A stretch of DNA of 64,000 nucleotides from Acidobacteriota bacterium (GCA_003158745.1 PMLC01000087.1:1-64000), one strand, 5' to 3'; shown: positions 1 through 9,209, counted from the stretch's first letter. Notes: generated by a model from the letters alone, not told the origin. Made by a program: numbers and translations.

Positions 1-11
1 CTGGAGGACCG

Positions 12-2225
12 GTGAACCGCCTTGAGGCCCTGCTTGCCGACCTGGACGAAGACCAGAAGCTGGCCGTGATGCACGGTGAAGGACCGCTTCTCGTCGTTGC
101 CGGGGCGGGGTCCGGCAAGACGAGGGTCCTCACGTACCGGATTGCGGCCCTGATGGAGCTCGGCCTGGCGCAACCTCACGAGATTCTCGCTGTCACGTTC
201 ACCAACAAGGCGGCGCGCGAGATGGCGGAGCGGGTCGAATCGCTGGTCCGCGGCTCACTGCGGGGCGGGTTCGTCGGAACATTCCACAGGTTTGCACTTC
301 AGTTGCTGCGGAACCACGCTCGCGAGGCCAGATTGCCGGAGCGATTCGTGATCGCGGACGAGGACGAGCAGCGCCAGATCCTCGACCGTGTTTTCAAGAA
401 ACTCGAGATCCCCAGCACACGACTGACGCCACGGGCGGCGCGGTCACGCATCTCCGCGGCTAAGAATGCGCTCCTCGGCCCGAAGGAGCTTGAGAGCAGG
501 GCACGCGGCGACAGCGAGCGTCTCATCGCGCAACTCTACGCCGCGTATCAGGACGAACTCCGGTCCGCCGGTGCCGTGGACTTCGACGACATGCTGCTCG
601 GCGCCGTGTCGCTCCTGGAGCGCCACGACGTGCTGCGGAAGTCCCTTATTTCCCGCTTTCGGTGGCTGCTGGTGGACGAGTACCAGGACACGAATCTAGC
701 CCAGGCCCGGCTGGTGTGGCTGCTGGGCGGCAAGACGCCAAACCTCACGGCCGTGGGCGATGAGGACCAGTCGATTTATCGATGGCGTGGCGCGGAGGTC
801 GAGAACATCCTCAACTTCGAGGCGGCGTATCCGACGGCGTGCATCGTGACGCTCGGCCGCAACTACCGCTCCGCGGAGCCGATCCTGCGAGCTGCCGCCG
901 CCGTGATCGAACGCAACAGCCGGCGCCGCCCGAAGAAGCTCTCGTCGGAGGTCGGATCGGGAGCTCCCGTCGTCGTGTACCTCGCGGCCGATGAGGCGGA
1001 CGAGGCACGCTTCGTGGCCGACGAGATCGGCCGCCTCCGCGGCTCGGTAAGCGCGGGAGAGATCGCGGTGCTGTTCCGGGTCAACGCCCAGTCGCGACCG
1101 TTCGAAGCCGAGATGGTGCGGCGCGCGATGCCCTACGTAGTCGTCGGAGGGACCAGATTCTGGGAGCGCAAGGAAGTCCGCGACGCCCTCGCGTACCTGC
1201 GACTGCTCGTGGCTCCGGACGACGTGCTGGCGTTCCGGCGTGCCATCCACGTACCTGCTCGCGGCATCGGGCAGGTGGCGATGGACCACTTGGAGAGCGC
1301 GGCCGGCGCATGGGGAGTGCCGCTGCCGGAGGCGGCGCGCCGCCTTCCGGAGGAACTGACTCCGCGGGCCCGGCTGGCGGTGGGGGAGTTCAACACGTTG
1401 CTCGTTGAGCTGCGGACCCTCGCGGCGGGCGCACCCGCAGCCGAGGTGGTGCGCCAGCTGCTGGATCGCTCGGGGCTGGCGGCGCAGTACGGGTCGGAGG
1501 ACGAGGAAGACCGGGCCCGTCGCGCCAACCTCGACCAGCTCGTCGCAGCGGCCGCGGAAGCGACGGAGCGGGGTCTTGATCTGCGGGGCTTTCTCGACGA
1601 GGTGGCCCTGCTGACCGACGCCGACATGCGCCGCGAGGGCGACGCGGTGCAGCTCTCGACGCTGCACGCCGCGAAGGGGCTCGAGTTCGCCGCCGTTTTC
1701 CTGGTCGGGATGGAGGACGGACTCCTCCCTCTGCGGCGGGAGGGAAATGGCGAGGCCGACGAGGAGGAGGAGCGCCGCCTCGCCTACGTCGGCATGACGC
1801 GGGCGCAGCGCCGTCTCTTCCTGACGTTCGCGCGGGTGCGGCGGGTCAATGGTCAGCTCCTCTCGGGGCGGCCGTCGCCGTTCCTGCTCGACGTTCCCCG
1901 AGAGGTCGTGGAAGACCGCACGGCGGCGGCGGGACGCGATCCGTTCCGCGCGCGTGCGCCCCAGCCGACCCGCCGAGTAGCCAAGCCCTCGGACGGTTTT
2001 CACGAGGAGCGGTTCGGACCCCGGACCCCGGACCCCGGACCCCGATCGTCCCCCAGACACCCCGATGGTTGGCGCCCGGGGCTGAAGGTCCGCCACGCCA
2101 CGTTTGGATCCGGAGTGATTCTCCAGGTTCAGGGGACGGACGCCCAGACGCGTCTGGTCGTTTTCTTCGACCGCACCGGCCGCAAGACGCTGATCCCCTC
2201 CCTAGCCAAGCTCGAGCGCTGCTGA
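12..2225 (+). CDS. uvrD: UvrD/PcrA-type superfamily 1 DNA helicase
   Basis: A 737-residue 3'-5' DNA helicase of the UvrD/PcrA/Rep family, acting in nucleotide excision repair, mismatch repair or clearing of replication conflicts. Seen: Q motif LDEDQKLAV (about 11-19), Walker A GAGSGKT (about 31-37), Walker B VDEYQDT (about 221), QSIYRWRGAE (about 252), STLHAAKGLEF (about 550) and AYVGMTRAQRR (about 591). The last 50 residues form a basic C-terminal module like the Tudor-fold tail of PcrA that contacts RNA polymerase. The start is GTG with GGAGG at 3-7. Four perfect 7-bp repeats lie in the linker before the tail (about residues 669-677). Length is normal for the family. The split between UvrD and PcrA naming is not resolvable here. 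Confidence 0.95.
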   Translation: MNRLEALLADLDEDQKLAVMHGEGPLLVVAGAGSGKTRVLTYRIAALMELGLAQPHEILAVTFTNKAAREMAERVESLVRGSLRGGFVGTFHRFALQLLRNHAREARLPERFVIADEDEQRQILDRVFKKLEIPSTRLTPRAARSRISAAKNALLGPKELESRARGDSERLIAQLYAAYQDELRSAGAVDFDDMLLGAVSLLERHDVLRKSLISRFRWLLVDEYQDTNLAQARLVWLLGGKTPNLTAVGDEDQSIYRWRGAEVENILNFEAAYPTACIVTLGRNYRSAEPILRAAAAVIERNSRRRPKKLSSEVGSGAPVVVYLAADEADEARFVADEIGRLRGSVSAGEIAVLFRVNAQSRPFEAEMVRRAMPYVVVGGTRFWERKEVRDALAYLRLLVAPDDVLAFRRAIHVPARGIGQVAMDHLESAAGAWGVPLPEAARRLPEELTPRARLAVGEFNTLLVELRTLAAGAPAAEVVRQLLDRSGLAAQYGSEDEEDRARRANLDQLVAAAAEATERGLDLRGFLDEVALLTDADMRREGDAVQLSTLHAAKGLEFAAVFLVGMEDGLLPLRREGNGEADEEEERRLAYVGMTRAQRRLFLTFARVRRVNGQLLSGRPSPFLLDVPREVVEDRTAAAGRDPFRARAPQPTRRVAKPSDGFHEERFGPRTPDPGPRSSPRHPDGWRPGLKVRHATFGSGVILQVQGTDAQTRLVVFFDRTGRKTLIPSLAKLERC
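2016..2043. repeat. Four perfect tandem copies of the heptamer GGACCCC
   Basis: Four uninterrupted copies of a 7-bp unit lie in frame inside the 3' part of the helicase gene, encoding a Pro/Arg/Gly-rich linker. Because 7 is not a multiple of 3, loss or gain of one unit would shift the frame and remove the C-terminal module. Confidence 0.9.
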
Positions 2226-2448
2226 GTTCCTGGGTTTCCAAGCGGTTAGCATCCGAAGGACGACACGTCCGAACCACTTACCGACCCGAAGAAGAAGCCG
2301 ATGATCGCACCATGCAAATCACCTGAATCGCGATCGGCATCACAGTTGTTCTCCTGGTGTTGACCTCGTTCGTGTGAGCAAGACCCTCGCCGCCCGCGGG
2401 GTTCGCCGGCCCTTTCAGGTGTGTTCGGCTCAAGAACCCAGAAGCCTC

Positions 2449-3783
2449 CTAGTGCGGCTGGAGAGCGCCGTCGCGCACGACGATCTCGCCGGCCTTGACG
2501 ACGTGGCGGACGAGGTTAACGCCGAAGTGGTAGACGAGGTGCTTGGGGGAAGGCGCATCGAGCACGACCAGGTCGGCCTGCTTGCCGACCTCGATGCTGC
2601 CCAGCCGGTCGGCGCGGCCCAATGCCGCCGCTGCATTGAGCGTAGCCGCCACCAGCGCTTCCTCGGAGGAGAGCCCGGCGCCCAGGCATGCGAGGGCGAT
2701 GACTGCGGGCATCGACTCGGTGTGGGATGAGCCCGGGTTGCAGTCGGTGGCGACGGCGACCGGAACGCCGGCCTTGACGAGATCGCGGACCGGCGCGAAG
2801 CGATCGCGCAGGAAAAACGAAACGCCTGGAAGCGCGATCGCGATCACGCCCGCTTGCGCCATCGCTGCGATCCCCTCGTGCGAGGCGTGGAGAAGGTGGG
2901 AGGCAGCCGCTGCGCCCGTCTCGGCGGCGAGCGACGCGCCTCCCAGGTCGCACAGTTCGTCGGCATGGAGGTGGATTCGCCACCCTAGGTGTTTGGCGTC
3001 GGCCAGAAGGCGGCGGGTCTGGTCCGGCGTGAACACGCCGCGCTCGCAGAAGACATCAACCTGTTCGGCGAGACACCCGGCGGCGATGGCCGGGTAAATT
3101 TCCCGGACGACGACGTCCACATAACCATCGGGATCGTGCCGCCACTCTTCTGGAACTTCGTGGGCCGGCATGGCGGTAGGGACGATCTCGACGGGGTGCC
3201 GTTGCCCGGCCTCTCTCAGGACCTGCAGTTGCTTGATCTCTGTCTCGAGATTGAGGCCGTAGCCGGACTTCGCCTCGGTGGTCGTGGTGCCGCACAGGAG
3301 CTGTCTGTCGAGACGGTGAAGGGTGAGCTGGAGCAGCTCTGAGGAGGTCGCGCGGCGAGTCGCCGCGACGGTGGCCACGATCCCACCCCCGGAGCCTGCG
3401 ATCTGGGAGTAGCTCTCTCCGGCGAGGCGGCGGTCGAACTCCCCTTCCCGGTACCCGGCGAACGGGAGGTGCGTGTGGGGGTCCACGAATCCTGGGATCA
3501 CCGTCCCTCCGACCGCGTCCAGGATCATGTCCGGGGGCTCGTAGCGCCGGTCGTGCTCGCGGCCCGTCCCGACGAACACGATCGAGGGTCCTTCGCATCG
3601 GACGACAGTTTCGGTGAGGATCTCGAGCGCACCCTGGTGAGGGCCGGAGAGTGCGCTGGTACCCAGTGGTGTGGCCACGACCGCGGCGCCTTCGATGAGC
3701 AGGCTGAAGGCTCGGCCTTCGCGTTGACCGCGGTTCGATCGGGATCGGCTCGTTCTGGGATTGGCGGCGCTCGAGCGGGTCAC
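2449..3783 (-). CDS. hutI: Imidazolonepropionase
   Basis: Hydrolyses 4-imidazolone-5-propionate to N-formimino-L-glutamate, third step of histidine degradation, in the cytoplasm. Seen: an amidohydrolase fold protein of 444 residues with the metal-binding HTH pair in FVDPHTHLPF (about 96-105), a later LHADEL histidine, ATDCNPGS with the catalytic-site aspartate, and the family's TTTTEAKSGYG segment. The start is GTG overlapping the stop of the upstream DivIVA gene (GTGA), which suggests translational coupling. It gives about 26 extra basic residues before the usual N-terminus, and no other standard start codon lies between. No hutH, hutU or formiminoglutamate gene is in the window, so it is separated from the rest of its pathway. 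Confidence 0.93.
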   Translation of the reverse strand: MTRSSAANPRTSRSRSNRGQREGRAFSLLIEGAAVVATPLGTSALSGPHQGALEILTETVVRCEGPSIVFVGTGREHDRRYEPPDMILDAVGGTVIPGFVDPHTHLPFAGYREGEFDRRLAGESYSQIAGSGGGIVATVAATRRATSSELLQLTLHRLDRQLLCGTTTTEAKSGYGLNLETEIKQLQVLREAGQRHPVEIVPTAMPAHEVPEEWRHDPDGYVDVVVREIYPAIAAGCLAEQVDVFCERGVFTPDQTRRLLADAKHLGWRIHLHADELCDLGGASLAAETGAAAASHLLHASHEGIAAMAQAGVIAIALPGVSFFLRDRFAPVRDLVKAGVPVAVATDCNPGSSHTESMPAVIALACLGAGLSSEEALVAATLNAAAALGRADRLGSIEVGKQADLVVLDAPSPKHLVYHFGVNLVRHVVKAGEIVVRDGALQPH

Positions 3784-4304
3784 CGCTCGCCTTTGGCATC
3801 GGTCGGCCGACGACGCAGGAAACTCACGGTGGGCTCTTCGCTCTCGCGCTGCTCGGCGGCTTCGTCGTCACGGACCGAGCCGCCAAGGACCTCGACAAGC
3901 CGCTTGAGATCGGCACGCGCAGCACGGCGTCTGGTGCGTAGCTGGCCGATGACCAGCTCGATGTTTTCGGCACGCTTTGCCGCGTCGTCCACGACCCGGT
4001 CGGCCAGTGCTTCGGCGTCCGCGACGATGCGCTGGGCCTCTGTCTCGGCGCGCACGATGGTTGCTTCGGCGGTACGCTGCGCCGCCACCAAGGCCTCGTT
4101 CACGGCTGCGGCACGCTGTCGGTACTCCTCGATCTCCTGGGTGAGCCGCGCGATCTGTGCGCGCAACTCGCCCCGTGTGCGAGCCTCTTCCTCGAGCTGT
4201 TCGGCGATCTCACCGAGAAAGTCACGGATGGCATCGGGGTCGAGGCCCCGCCAGCGGCGCGCGAAAGAGGCGCGTTGGATCTCAAGCGGGGTCAACCGGT
4301 TCAT
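3780..4304 (-). CDS. DivIVA-domain coiled-coil protein
   Basis: A 174-residue protein whose first 40 residues match the DivIVA N-terminal domain (LTPLEIQRASFARRWRGLDP, then DAIRDFLGEIA), which recognises membrane curvature at poles and septa. The remainder is a long acidic/basic coiled coil (about 35-135) ending in a charged tail. The start is ATG at 4304 behind AGGAGG seven bases upstream; an earlier in-frame ATG at 4325 has no such site. It lies directly downstream of yggS, a pairing also known from Gram-positive division clusters (yggS-sepF-ylmG-divIVA), so a role in division or polar organisation is plausible. The middle genes of that cluster are absent. Function in this organism is inferred from the domain only. 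Confidence 0.8.
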   Translation of the reverse strand: MNRLTPLEIQRASFARRWRGLDPDAIRDFLGEIAEQLEEEARTRGELRAQIARLTQEIEEYRQRAAAVNEALVAAQRTAEATIVRAETEAQRIVADAEALADRVVDDAAKRAENIELVIGQLRTRRRAARADLKRLVEVLGGSVRDDEAAEQRESEEPTVSFLRRRPTDAKGER

Positions 4305-4363
4305 GGCGGAGCCTCCTACTTCCATTAGCTTAACCTACCTTGCCTCGAGCGCGGTGACAAGAC

Positions 4364-5056
4364 TCAAGGCGCGATCCTCCTCTCGCCGAAGAGGACGCGG
4401 CCGAGACGGACCAATGTTGCCCCCTCCTCGACCGCCGCCTCGAAGTCCTCGCTCATCCCCATCGAGAGCTGGAGAGGCGAGAGTCCGAAGCGCCTCTCGA
4501 GATCCCGGGCCAGCCGTCGCAACGCCTCGAAGTACGGACGCGAGCGCCTTGGATCGGGGTCGTAGGGAGGCACGGTCATCACGCCGCACAAGCGCAGGTG
4601 TGGGCACTGACCCAGGATCCGCTCGACGAGTGCAGGCGATGCGACGGGGAGAACCCCGCTCTTCTGATCCTCGACGCCGATGTTGACCTCGATGAAGACC
4701 GGGAGAACCCGCTGCGACGGTGCCCCTAGAGCCTCAAGCCGGTCGGCGAGCTCCGGTCGATCGACCGTTTCGATGAGATCCAACAGATCGAGCGCCAGCT
4801 TCGCCTTGTTGCGCTGAAGTGGCCCGATGAGGTGCCAGGGCGTTGCGCCGCCGACCAAGGGGCGCTTGACCGCCGCTTCCTGGACGCGGTTCTCGCCGAT
4901 TGCATCCACGCCTGCCGCGACGGCTTCGATCACGACTTCGGCGGGCTGGGTCTTGCTCACGGCCACAATCCCGACGGTTGCCGGGTCACGCCCGGCCCTC
5001 GCGCACGCTGAAGCGATTCGACTGCGCACGGCCGCGAGGTTTTCGGCGAAGCTCAC
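4364..5056 (-). CDS. yggS: YggS-family pyridoxal phosphate homeostasis protein
   Basis: A PLP-binding alanine-racemase-fold protein without known catalytic activity that buffers free pyridoxal phosphate. Seen: the PLP lysine context VAVSKTQP, IGENRVQEA, WHLIGPLQRNK, FIEVNIGVEDQKSG, and the C-terminal LSMGMSEDFEAAVEEGAT with VRLGRVLFG. The GTG at 5056 gives 230 residues, the usual length. An ATG upstream at 5200 would add 48 atypical residues and overlap the preceding RNase H gene, so it is rejected. The downstream neighbour encodes a DivIVA-domain protein, a linkage conserved across distant bacteria. Confidence 0.92.
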   Translation of the reverse strand: MSFAENLAAVRSRIASACARAGRDPATVGIVAVSKTQPAEVVIEAVAAGVDAIGENRVQEAAVKRPLVGGATPWHLIGPLQRNKAKLALDLLDLIETVDRPELADRLEALGAPSQRVLPVFIEVNIGVEDQKSGVLPVASPALVERILGQCPHLRLCGVMTVPPYDPDPRRSRPYFEALRRLARDLERRFGLSPLQLSMGMSEDFEAAVEEGATLVRLGRVLFGERRIAP

Positions 5057-5106
5057 CGATATCGCCCCCGACGGACCGCCCCGGACCGGCAAAGGAACTG
5101 GGCTCG

Positions 5107-5141
5107 GCCCACAGACCACTGGCCGCGGACCACGGTCTTCA
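5107..5141. repeat. Degenerate 7-nt-period tandem repeat
   Basis: Five consecutive heptamers (GCCCACA, GACCACT, GGCCGCG, GACCACG, GTCTTCA) fill the junction between the RNase HI gene stop and yggS. The similarity is imperfect but keeps strict 7-nt register, as at several other junctions in this window. Confidence 0.55.
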
Positions 5142-5576
5142 TGGCAGCCCCTCTGGCCAAGGGAGCGTCGAAATCCGTTCGTCCATAGCCCGGTTGGCAA
5201 GCTCGTCTGCGGCCCGATTGGCCTCGCGTGTCACGTGGAGGATCTCAAACTGCCGAAACCCCGCGGCCAGCATGCGGGCCCGCAGCCAGAGGGGCTTGAG
5301 GTGCGCAGCCTTGACCTTGTAGCCGCCGTTCATCTGCTCCACCAGGAGCTGCGAGTCAGACTTCACCTCGAGGTTGTCGACGCCAAGAGCCTGGGCTCGC
5401 TCGAGCGCAGCCAGGAGCGCCGCGTACTCGGCGACGTTGTTCGTCGCAGTGCCGAGGTAGAGAGTGTGTCCCTCCCTCTCGCCGCAAAGCTCTAGGACGA
5501 TGCCACAGCCGGCCTCACCGGGGTTGCCGCGGGAGCCGCCATCGACCTCCGCCACAGCCTTGAGCGCGGGGCTCAT
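5139..5576 (-). CDS. RNase HI family (reverse-transcriptase-like) nuclease
   Basis: A 145-residue ribonuclease H fold protein likely to cleave RNA in RNA-DNA hybrids. Seen: DGGSRGNPGEAGCG (about 12-25) with the first catalytic Asp, NVAEYAALLAAL with the Glu (about 47-58), VKSDSQLLVEQM with the second Asp (about 71), and the C-terminal NRAADELAN with the last Asp. All four carboxylates of the active site are therefore present. It belongs to the short branch related to B. subtilis YpdQ and plant-type RNase H rather than to E. coli RnhA, judging by the DGGSRGNPG signature. Its start overlaps the stop of the upstream zinc-ribbon gene (ATGA), so the two are probably co-translated. Confidence 0.88.
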   Translation of the reverse strand: MSPALKAVAEVDGGSRGNPGEAGCGIVLELCGEREGHTLYLGTATNNVAEYAALLAALERAQALGVDNLEVKSDSQLLVEQMNGGYKVKAAHLKPLWLRARMLAAGFRQFEILHVTREANRAADELANRAMDERISTLPWPEGLP

Positions 5577-6301
5577 GGGTTGGTGTGGAACTGCTCGGGA
5601 TCGTAGAGGAGACGGCGGCAGTGATCACAGAACTGCAGTTCCTCGGCGGTACGGACGAGCTGCACGAGCGAGGGGCGCAGGTCGCCATGGCAAGCGGAGC
5701 ACGCATTGCCTTCCATCGGCACCACCGCGGTCGGCTTGCGCGAGGTCCACAGCTTCTTGAAACGGTTCATCCCCGTTTCGCCGAGCTGGCGCTGGACGAT
5801 CCGCAGCTCACGCTCGATGTCGGCCAGCTCGACCTCGCTTGCCGCCCGGAGCTCGTTCCATGCGGCTTCCGCCTGCTCGCGCAGGGCCTTCTCTTCCGGG
5901 CTCTCCTCGCCGAGCCTCGTGATCTCACCTTCGGTTGTCTCGAGCGTCTGCATGATCTCGAAGAGCCGTTCCTCCTTGGCCTTCAACTGTGTCTCCACGT
6001 GGTCGAGCTCGGAGACCACGGCCGAGAGCTGTTTCATGTTAGTGACCTGGCTCTTCTGCTTGCGGAAGTGCTCACGCTCCTCGCGCAGCGCCTCTGCCTC
6101 ACCCTGCAGGGTGGCCTGCTCGGTCTGGAGTGCGTAGCGCTGGGCGCGGGCCGCCTCGAGCTTCTCGTGGCGCTCCGAGAACTGCGTCCGCAGCGCGGCG
6201 AGCGCTTCCGGCGGAGTGTCCCGCTCCTTCTTCAGGGCGCTGCGGCGGTCCAAAAGCCGCTGCAGCGCGATGTACCCTGCCAGTTGGTCGCTCGCCGTCA
6301 A
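5573..6301 (-). CDS. Coiled-coil protein with C4-type zinc ribbon
   Basis: A 242-residue protein with an almost continuous coiled coil (about 20-180) followed by a zinc ribbon, CSACHGDLRPS then CDHCRRLLY (about 200-232). This architecture is the widespread 'C4-type zinc ribbon domain' family (CT398/HP0958-like). Members act as chaperones or adaptors; in Helicobacter HP0958 binds flagellar RNA and RpoN, but that role cannot be transferred here. The start is TTG behind GGGGAGGGG; no ATG or GTG fits the N-terminus. It overlaps the RNase HI gene by four bases and lies just downstream of the tRNA. Confidence 0.85.
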   Translation of the reverse strand: MTASDQLAGYIALQRLLDRRSALKKERDTPPEALAALRTQFSERHEKLEAARAQRYALQTEQATLQGEAEALREEREHFRKQKSQVTNMKQLSAVVSELDHVETQLKAKEERLFEIMQTLETTEGEITRLGEESPEEKALREQAEAAWNELRAASEVELADIERELRIVQRQLGETGMNRFKKLWTSRKPTAVVPMEGNACSACHGDLRPSLVQLVRTAEELQFCDHCRRLLYDPEQFHTNP

Positions 6302-6374
6302 CGCCCCTCCCCTGATTCGGACGTCCCGAGCCGGGTCAGGCCAGCGTCGAGACTCCGCAAACCGCTCACCAGCT

Positions 6375-6450
6375 TGGTGGGTCCACCAGGATTCGAACCT
6401 GGGACCAACCGGTTATGAGCCGGCAGCTCTGACCGCTGAGCTATGGACCC
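6375..6450 (-). tRNA. tRNA with CAU anticodon (Met or lysidine-type Ile2)
   Basis: A complete 76-nt cloverleaf reads on the minus strand: acceptor stem GGGTCCA/TGGACCC, D-arm with AGCTCAG, anticodon loop CTCATAA flanked by GCCGG/CCGGT, T-arm CCAGG-TTCGAAT-CCTGG, discriminator A and an encoded CCA end. The CAU anticodon can be elongator Met or tRNA-Ile2 modified by TilS. The acceptor stem and the GGCTCATAACC anticodon arm resemble tRNA-Ile2 of B. subtilis more than its tRNA-Met, but identity is not settled. Confidence 0.93.
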
Positions 6451-6572
6451 AGCGGCGTGGATTGTAAGCCTCTGTCGCGCTTGAGGCAAGCTCACAACCG
6501 GCAGCTTCCCGACCTGCCCGGACAAAGGAAGAGGGGACTGCTATATCGGCCGTCCCCTCGTGGTCCTTGTTT

Positions 6573-6607
6573 CTGACTGTCGATTCTCGACTGTTGACTA
6601 TTCTCTC
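6573..6607. repeat. Degenerate 7-nt-period tandem repeat at the rpoD 3' end
   Basis: Five consecutive heptamers (CTGACTG, TCGATTC, TCGACTG, TTGACTA, TTCTCTC) run up to the stop codon of rpoD. The unit is degenerate but the 7-nt register is unbroken. Confidence 0.6.
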
Positions 6608-9170
6608 ATCCAATCATGTCGAGATACGGCTTGAGGAGCTTGGCCCGGGTCGGGTGACGGAGCTTGCGGAGGGCCTTCGACTCAATCTGACGGATCCGTT
6701 CCCTCGTGACATTGAAAGCCTTGCCAACCTCCTCGAGGGTGTGCTCAGTGCCGTCACCGATCCCGAACCGCCGCCGCAACACCTCAGCCTCGCGCGGCGT
6801 GAGCGTGCGCAACACCCCCTCGGCCTGGGTCTTGAGGCTGGCCGCGATCACCGCATCGATCGGGGAAACCGCCGAACGATCCTCGACGAAGTCGCCCAGA
6901 TGAGAATCCTCTTCCTCACCAATTGGGGTCTCGAGGGAGATCGGTTCCTGCGCGATCTTCATGATCTTGCGCACCTTCGTCACCGGGATCTCCATCTTCT
7001 CGGCGACCTCCTCGGCGGTGGGCTCGCGTCCCAGCTCCTGAACGAGCTGGCGCTGCGTTCGGGTCAGCTTGTTGATCGTCTCGATCATGTGGACCGGGAT
7101 GCGGATCGTGCGCGCCTGGTCTGCGATGGCGCGGGTGATCGCCTGGCGGATCCACCACGTCGCGTACGTGGAGAACTTGTATCCCCGCCGATACTCGAAC
7201 TTGTCCACGGCCTTCATGAGGCCGATGTTCCCCTCCTGGATCAGGTCGAGGAACTGCAGCCCCCGGTTTGTGTACTTCTTGGCGATCGAGACCACGAGTC
7301 GCAGGTTGGCAACGATAAGCTCCTGCTTGGCTCTGTCGGTCTCGCGCTCGCCCTGGCGCACTTCCGCAACCACGCGTTTGAGCTCATCGTATGGAACACC
7401 GAAGCGTGCCTCGAGAGCCTTAAGTTCGGCCCTGTACCGTTTCACCCGCTCCTTGTAGAAGGCCCGCCGTTCGGCGTTGCGCTCGATCCTGAGCTTGGCG
7501 TCGTCCTTACGGATGGTGGTGATTGGGATCGAGAACTGACGCTCGACCTCGGTCAGGAACCGCACCAACCGGTTGCGCGTCGTTGTGGTGAAGTCGGTAG
7601 ATCGGACAAGCACCGAGATGTCGCCGGACATGGCATCGATCTGCTGCAGCAGCTCGTCACCCCGGCGTGTCCCCCTCTTGCAGCGGCGGAACCGTTCCTT
7701 GAGTTCCTTGGACTGTTCGTCCAGCTCCCGGATGCGGTCGAAGAGCTTCATGGTCTCCGAAACCCGCAGCTGACCACGTTCGTCGAGCTCTCCGTTGAGG
7801 CCGGCCAGGATGTCGCGCATCATCCTGCGGTCGCGCCGGGCCATCTCGTTGGCGCGGAGGAAGAGCTCTCGCACCCTGGGGCTTGATCCGAGCGCAGAAA
7901 AGACCTCAGCCTCCCCGGATTCGATGCGCATCGCGATGGAGACTTCTCCGTTCCGATCCAGCAGCTTGACGGTTCCCATCTCCCGGAGGTACATACGGAC
8001 GGGGTCGTTGGTCTTCTCGAGCATCGCGGGGTCTACCAGGTTGGCTCCTGGCACCGGCTCCGGGTTCTCTGGGCGCTCTCCGGCGGCACCCTCCTCCTCC
8101 AGCGCCGCGAGCTTCTCGATACTCTCGACGATCTCGATGTCGTTCTCCGTGAAGCGGAGGTAGATCTCATCGAGTTCGTCTGGTGCGGAAGCGACCTCTT
8201 CGGGCAAGACCTCCAGGATCTCATCCACGAGGACATAGCCCCGCTCGCGCCCAAGGCCAAGGAGCCTCGCGAGCTCGACGTACTTCTCCTCGATGGTCAG
8301 CGCCAGGGCATCACGCAACCCCGGCGAAGCCGGCGATTCGTTCGCCTGATGGTCCCTATCTCGTCGGGCACGTGCGTCAGGTTGTTGTGCCGAACGCACC
8401 TTGCGCGGCTGCGGTTGGAGAACCGGCGCCGTCTTCCGAAGAGGATGCTGGTCCGCTCTGCGTGCCGCCTGGGGCTTGGAGGTTCCTCTGCCCGTAGACG
8501 GTTTGGTGGCTGGCCGATTCACACGTCCCTCGGTCTGCGGCGCAGGGCGCGCCTTGGCGGGACGCTTATCCTGGCGAGGTTTGGCGGTGTTCTTCGTCGG
8601 GTGCGGTTGCAGCTTGTCCTTAGCGGATGCCCTGGAAGGGCGGGTGTGCCGTAGCGGCGGCTTGACGCCGACTTTGGCCGGCTGCCGATCGGGTCGGGAC
8701 CTTCCTGTGGCCTTCTGCGTGGGTGACACCTGCCGGGGCTTGGTGGCGCTCTTCAGCGGACGCTTGTCCCGGAGGGGCTTAGCGCTGGACGCGGCTGGCC
8801 TTATCACGGTGCGAATCTGGGGCTTGCTTCGATCCAGGTGTTTCTTCTGCACCGGCCTGGTGGCCGGCTTGGTCGGTCGTTTTGCGACCTTGAGGTTGAC
8901 CCTGCCCTTGGAAGGCGTCGCGGTCTTGGCACGTCGCACGGGGGCTTTGGCTGCCTGCGCGGCGCGAACACGCGCCGCACCGGGCTTGATCGGACGAACT
9001 GCTGCGGGCTTGACTGGACGCATCGCCGGCTTGGGCGAGCTACGCCCTTTGGTCGGGAGCCGATCGCCTGCCCTCTTACTGTGCCGGTCTGCAGACTCCT
9101 GTGCAACCCTGCGCTCGCGCTCTCGATACTGAGTCCCGCGAGGTTCCTTCTTCTGCTGTGGTTTTCGCAA
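6606..9170 (-). CDS. rpoD: Primary RNA polymerase sigma factor RpoD with long basic N-terminal extension
   Basis: Housekeeping sigma-70, 854 residues, directing RNA polymerase to -35/-10 promoters. Seen in order: an extension of about 285 residues very rich in Lys, Arg, Pro and Ala; a region 1.1-like segment ([19 protein letters not shown], about 310-330); region 1.2 ([16 protein letters not shown]); a non-conserved region; region 2 from about 613 ([20 protein letters not shown], then [14 protein letters not shown]); region 3; and the region 4 helix-turn-helix ([20 protein letters not shown]). Usual length is 350-650. The core is canonical, so only the extension is odd; it may bind nucleic acid or be an intrinsically disordered tether. 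A start further inside is possible: codon use does not break and the frame stays open, but no strong alternative start is seen. Downstream of dnaG in the macromolecular-synthesis operon. Confidence 0.95.
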   Translation of the reverse strand: MRKPQQKKEPRGTQYRERERRVAQESADRHSKRAGDRLPTKGRSSPKPAMRPVKPAAVRPIKPGAARVRAAQAAKAPVRRAKTATPSKGRVNLKVAKRPTKPATRPVQKKHLDRSKPQIRTVIRPAASSAKPLRDKRPLKSATKPRQVSPTQKATGRSRPDRQPAKVGVKPPLRHTRPSRASAKDKLQPHPTKNTAKPRQDKRPAKARPAPQTEGRVNRPATKPSTGRGTSKPQAARRADQHPLRKTAPVLQPQPRKVRSAQQPDARARRDRDHQANESPASPGLRDALALTIEEKYVELARLLGLGRERGYVLVDEILEVLPEEVASAPDELDEIYLRFTENDIEIVESIEKLAALEEEGAAGERPENPEPVPGANLVDPAMLEKTNDPVRMYLREMGTVKLLDRNGEVSIAMRIESGEAEVFSALGSSPRVRELFLRANEMARRDRRMMRDILAGLNGELDERGQLRVSETMKLFDRIRELDEQSKELKERFRRCKRGTRRGDELLQQIDAMSGDISVLVRSTDFTTTTRNRLVRFLTEVERQFSIPITTIRKDDAKLRIERNAERRAFYKERVKRYRAELKALEARFGVPYDELKRVVAEVRQGERETDRAKQELIVANLRLVVSIAKKYTNRGLQFLDLIQEGNIGLMKAVDKFEYRRGYKFSTYATWWIRQAITRAIADQARTIRIPVHMIETINKLTRTQRQLVQELGREPTAEEVAEKMEIPVTKVRKIMKIAQEPISLETPIGEEEDSHLGDFVEDRSAVSPIDAVIAASLKTQAEGVLRTLTPREAEVLRRRFGIGDGTEHTLEEVGKAFNVTRERIRQIESKALRKLRHPTRAKLLKPYLDMIG

Positions 9171-9209
9171 GTGTCCCTCTGTGTGATGAGTTTGAGGCGT
9201 AGGATGTTA

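Noticed and set aside
696..2096. Long open frame antisense to the helicase gene
   Set aside because: Its protein is Arg/His/Leu-rich with no family likeness, as expected from the complement of a GC-rich gene; the helicase motifs prove the other strand.
6567..7886. Open frame of over 400 codons antisense to rpoD
   Set aside because: RpoD regions 2-4 are fully conserved on the opposite strand; the antisense product is low-complexity.
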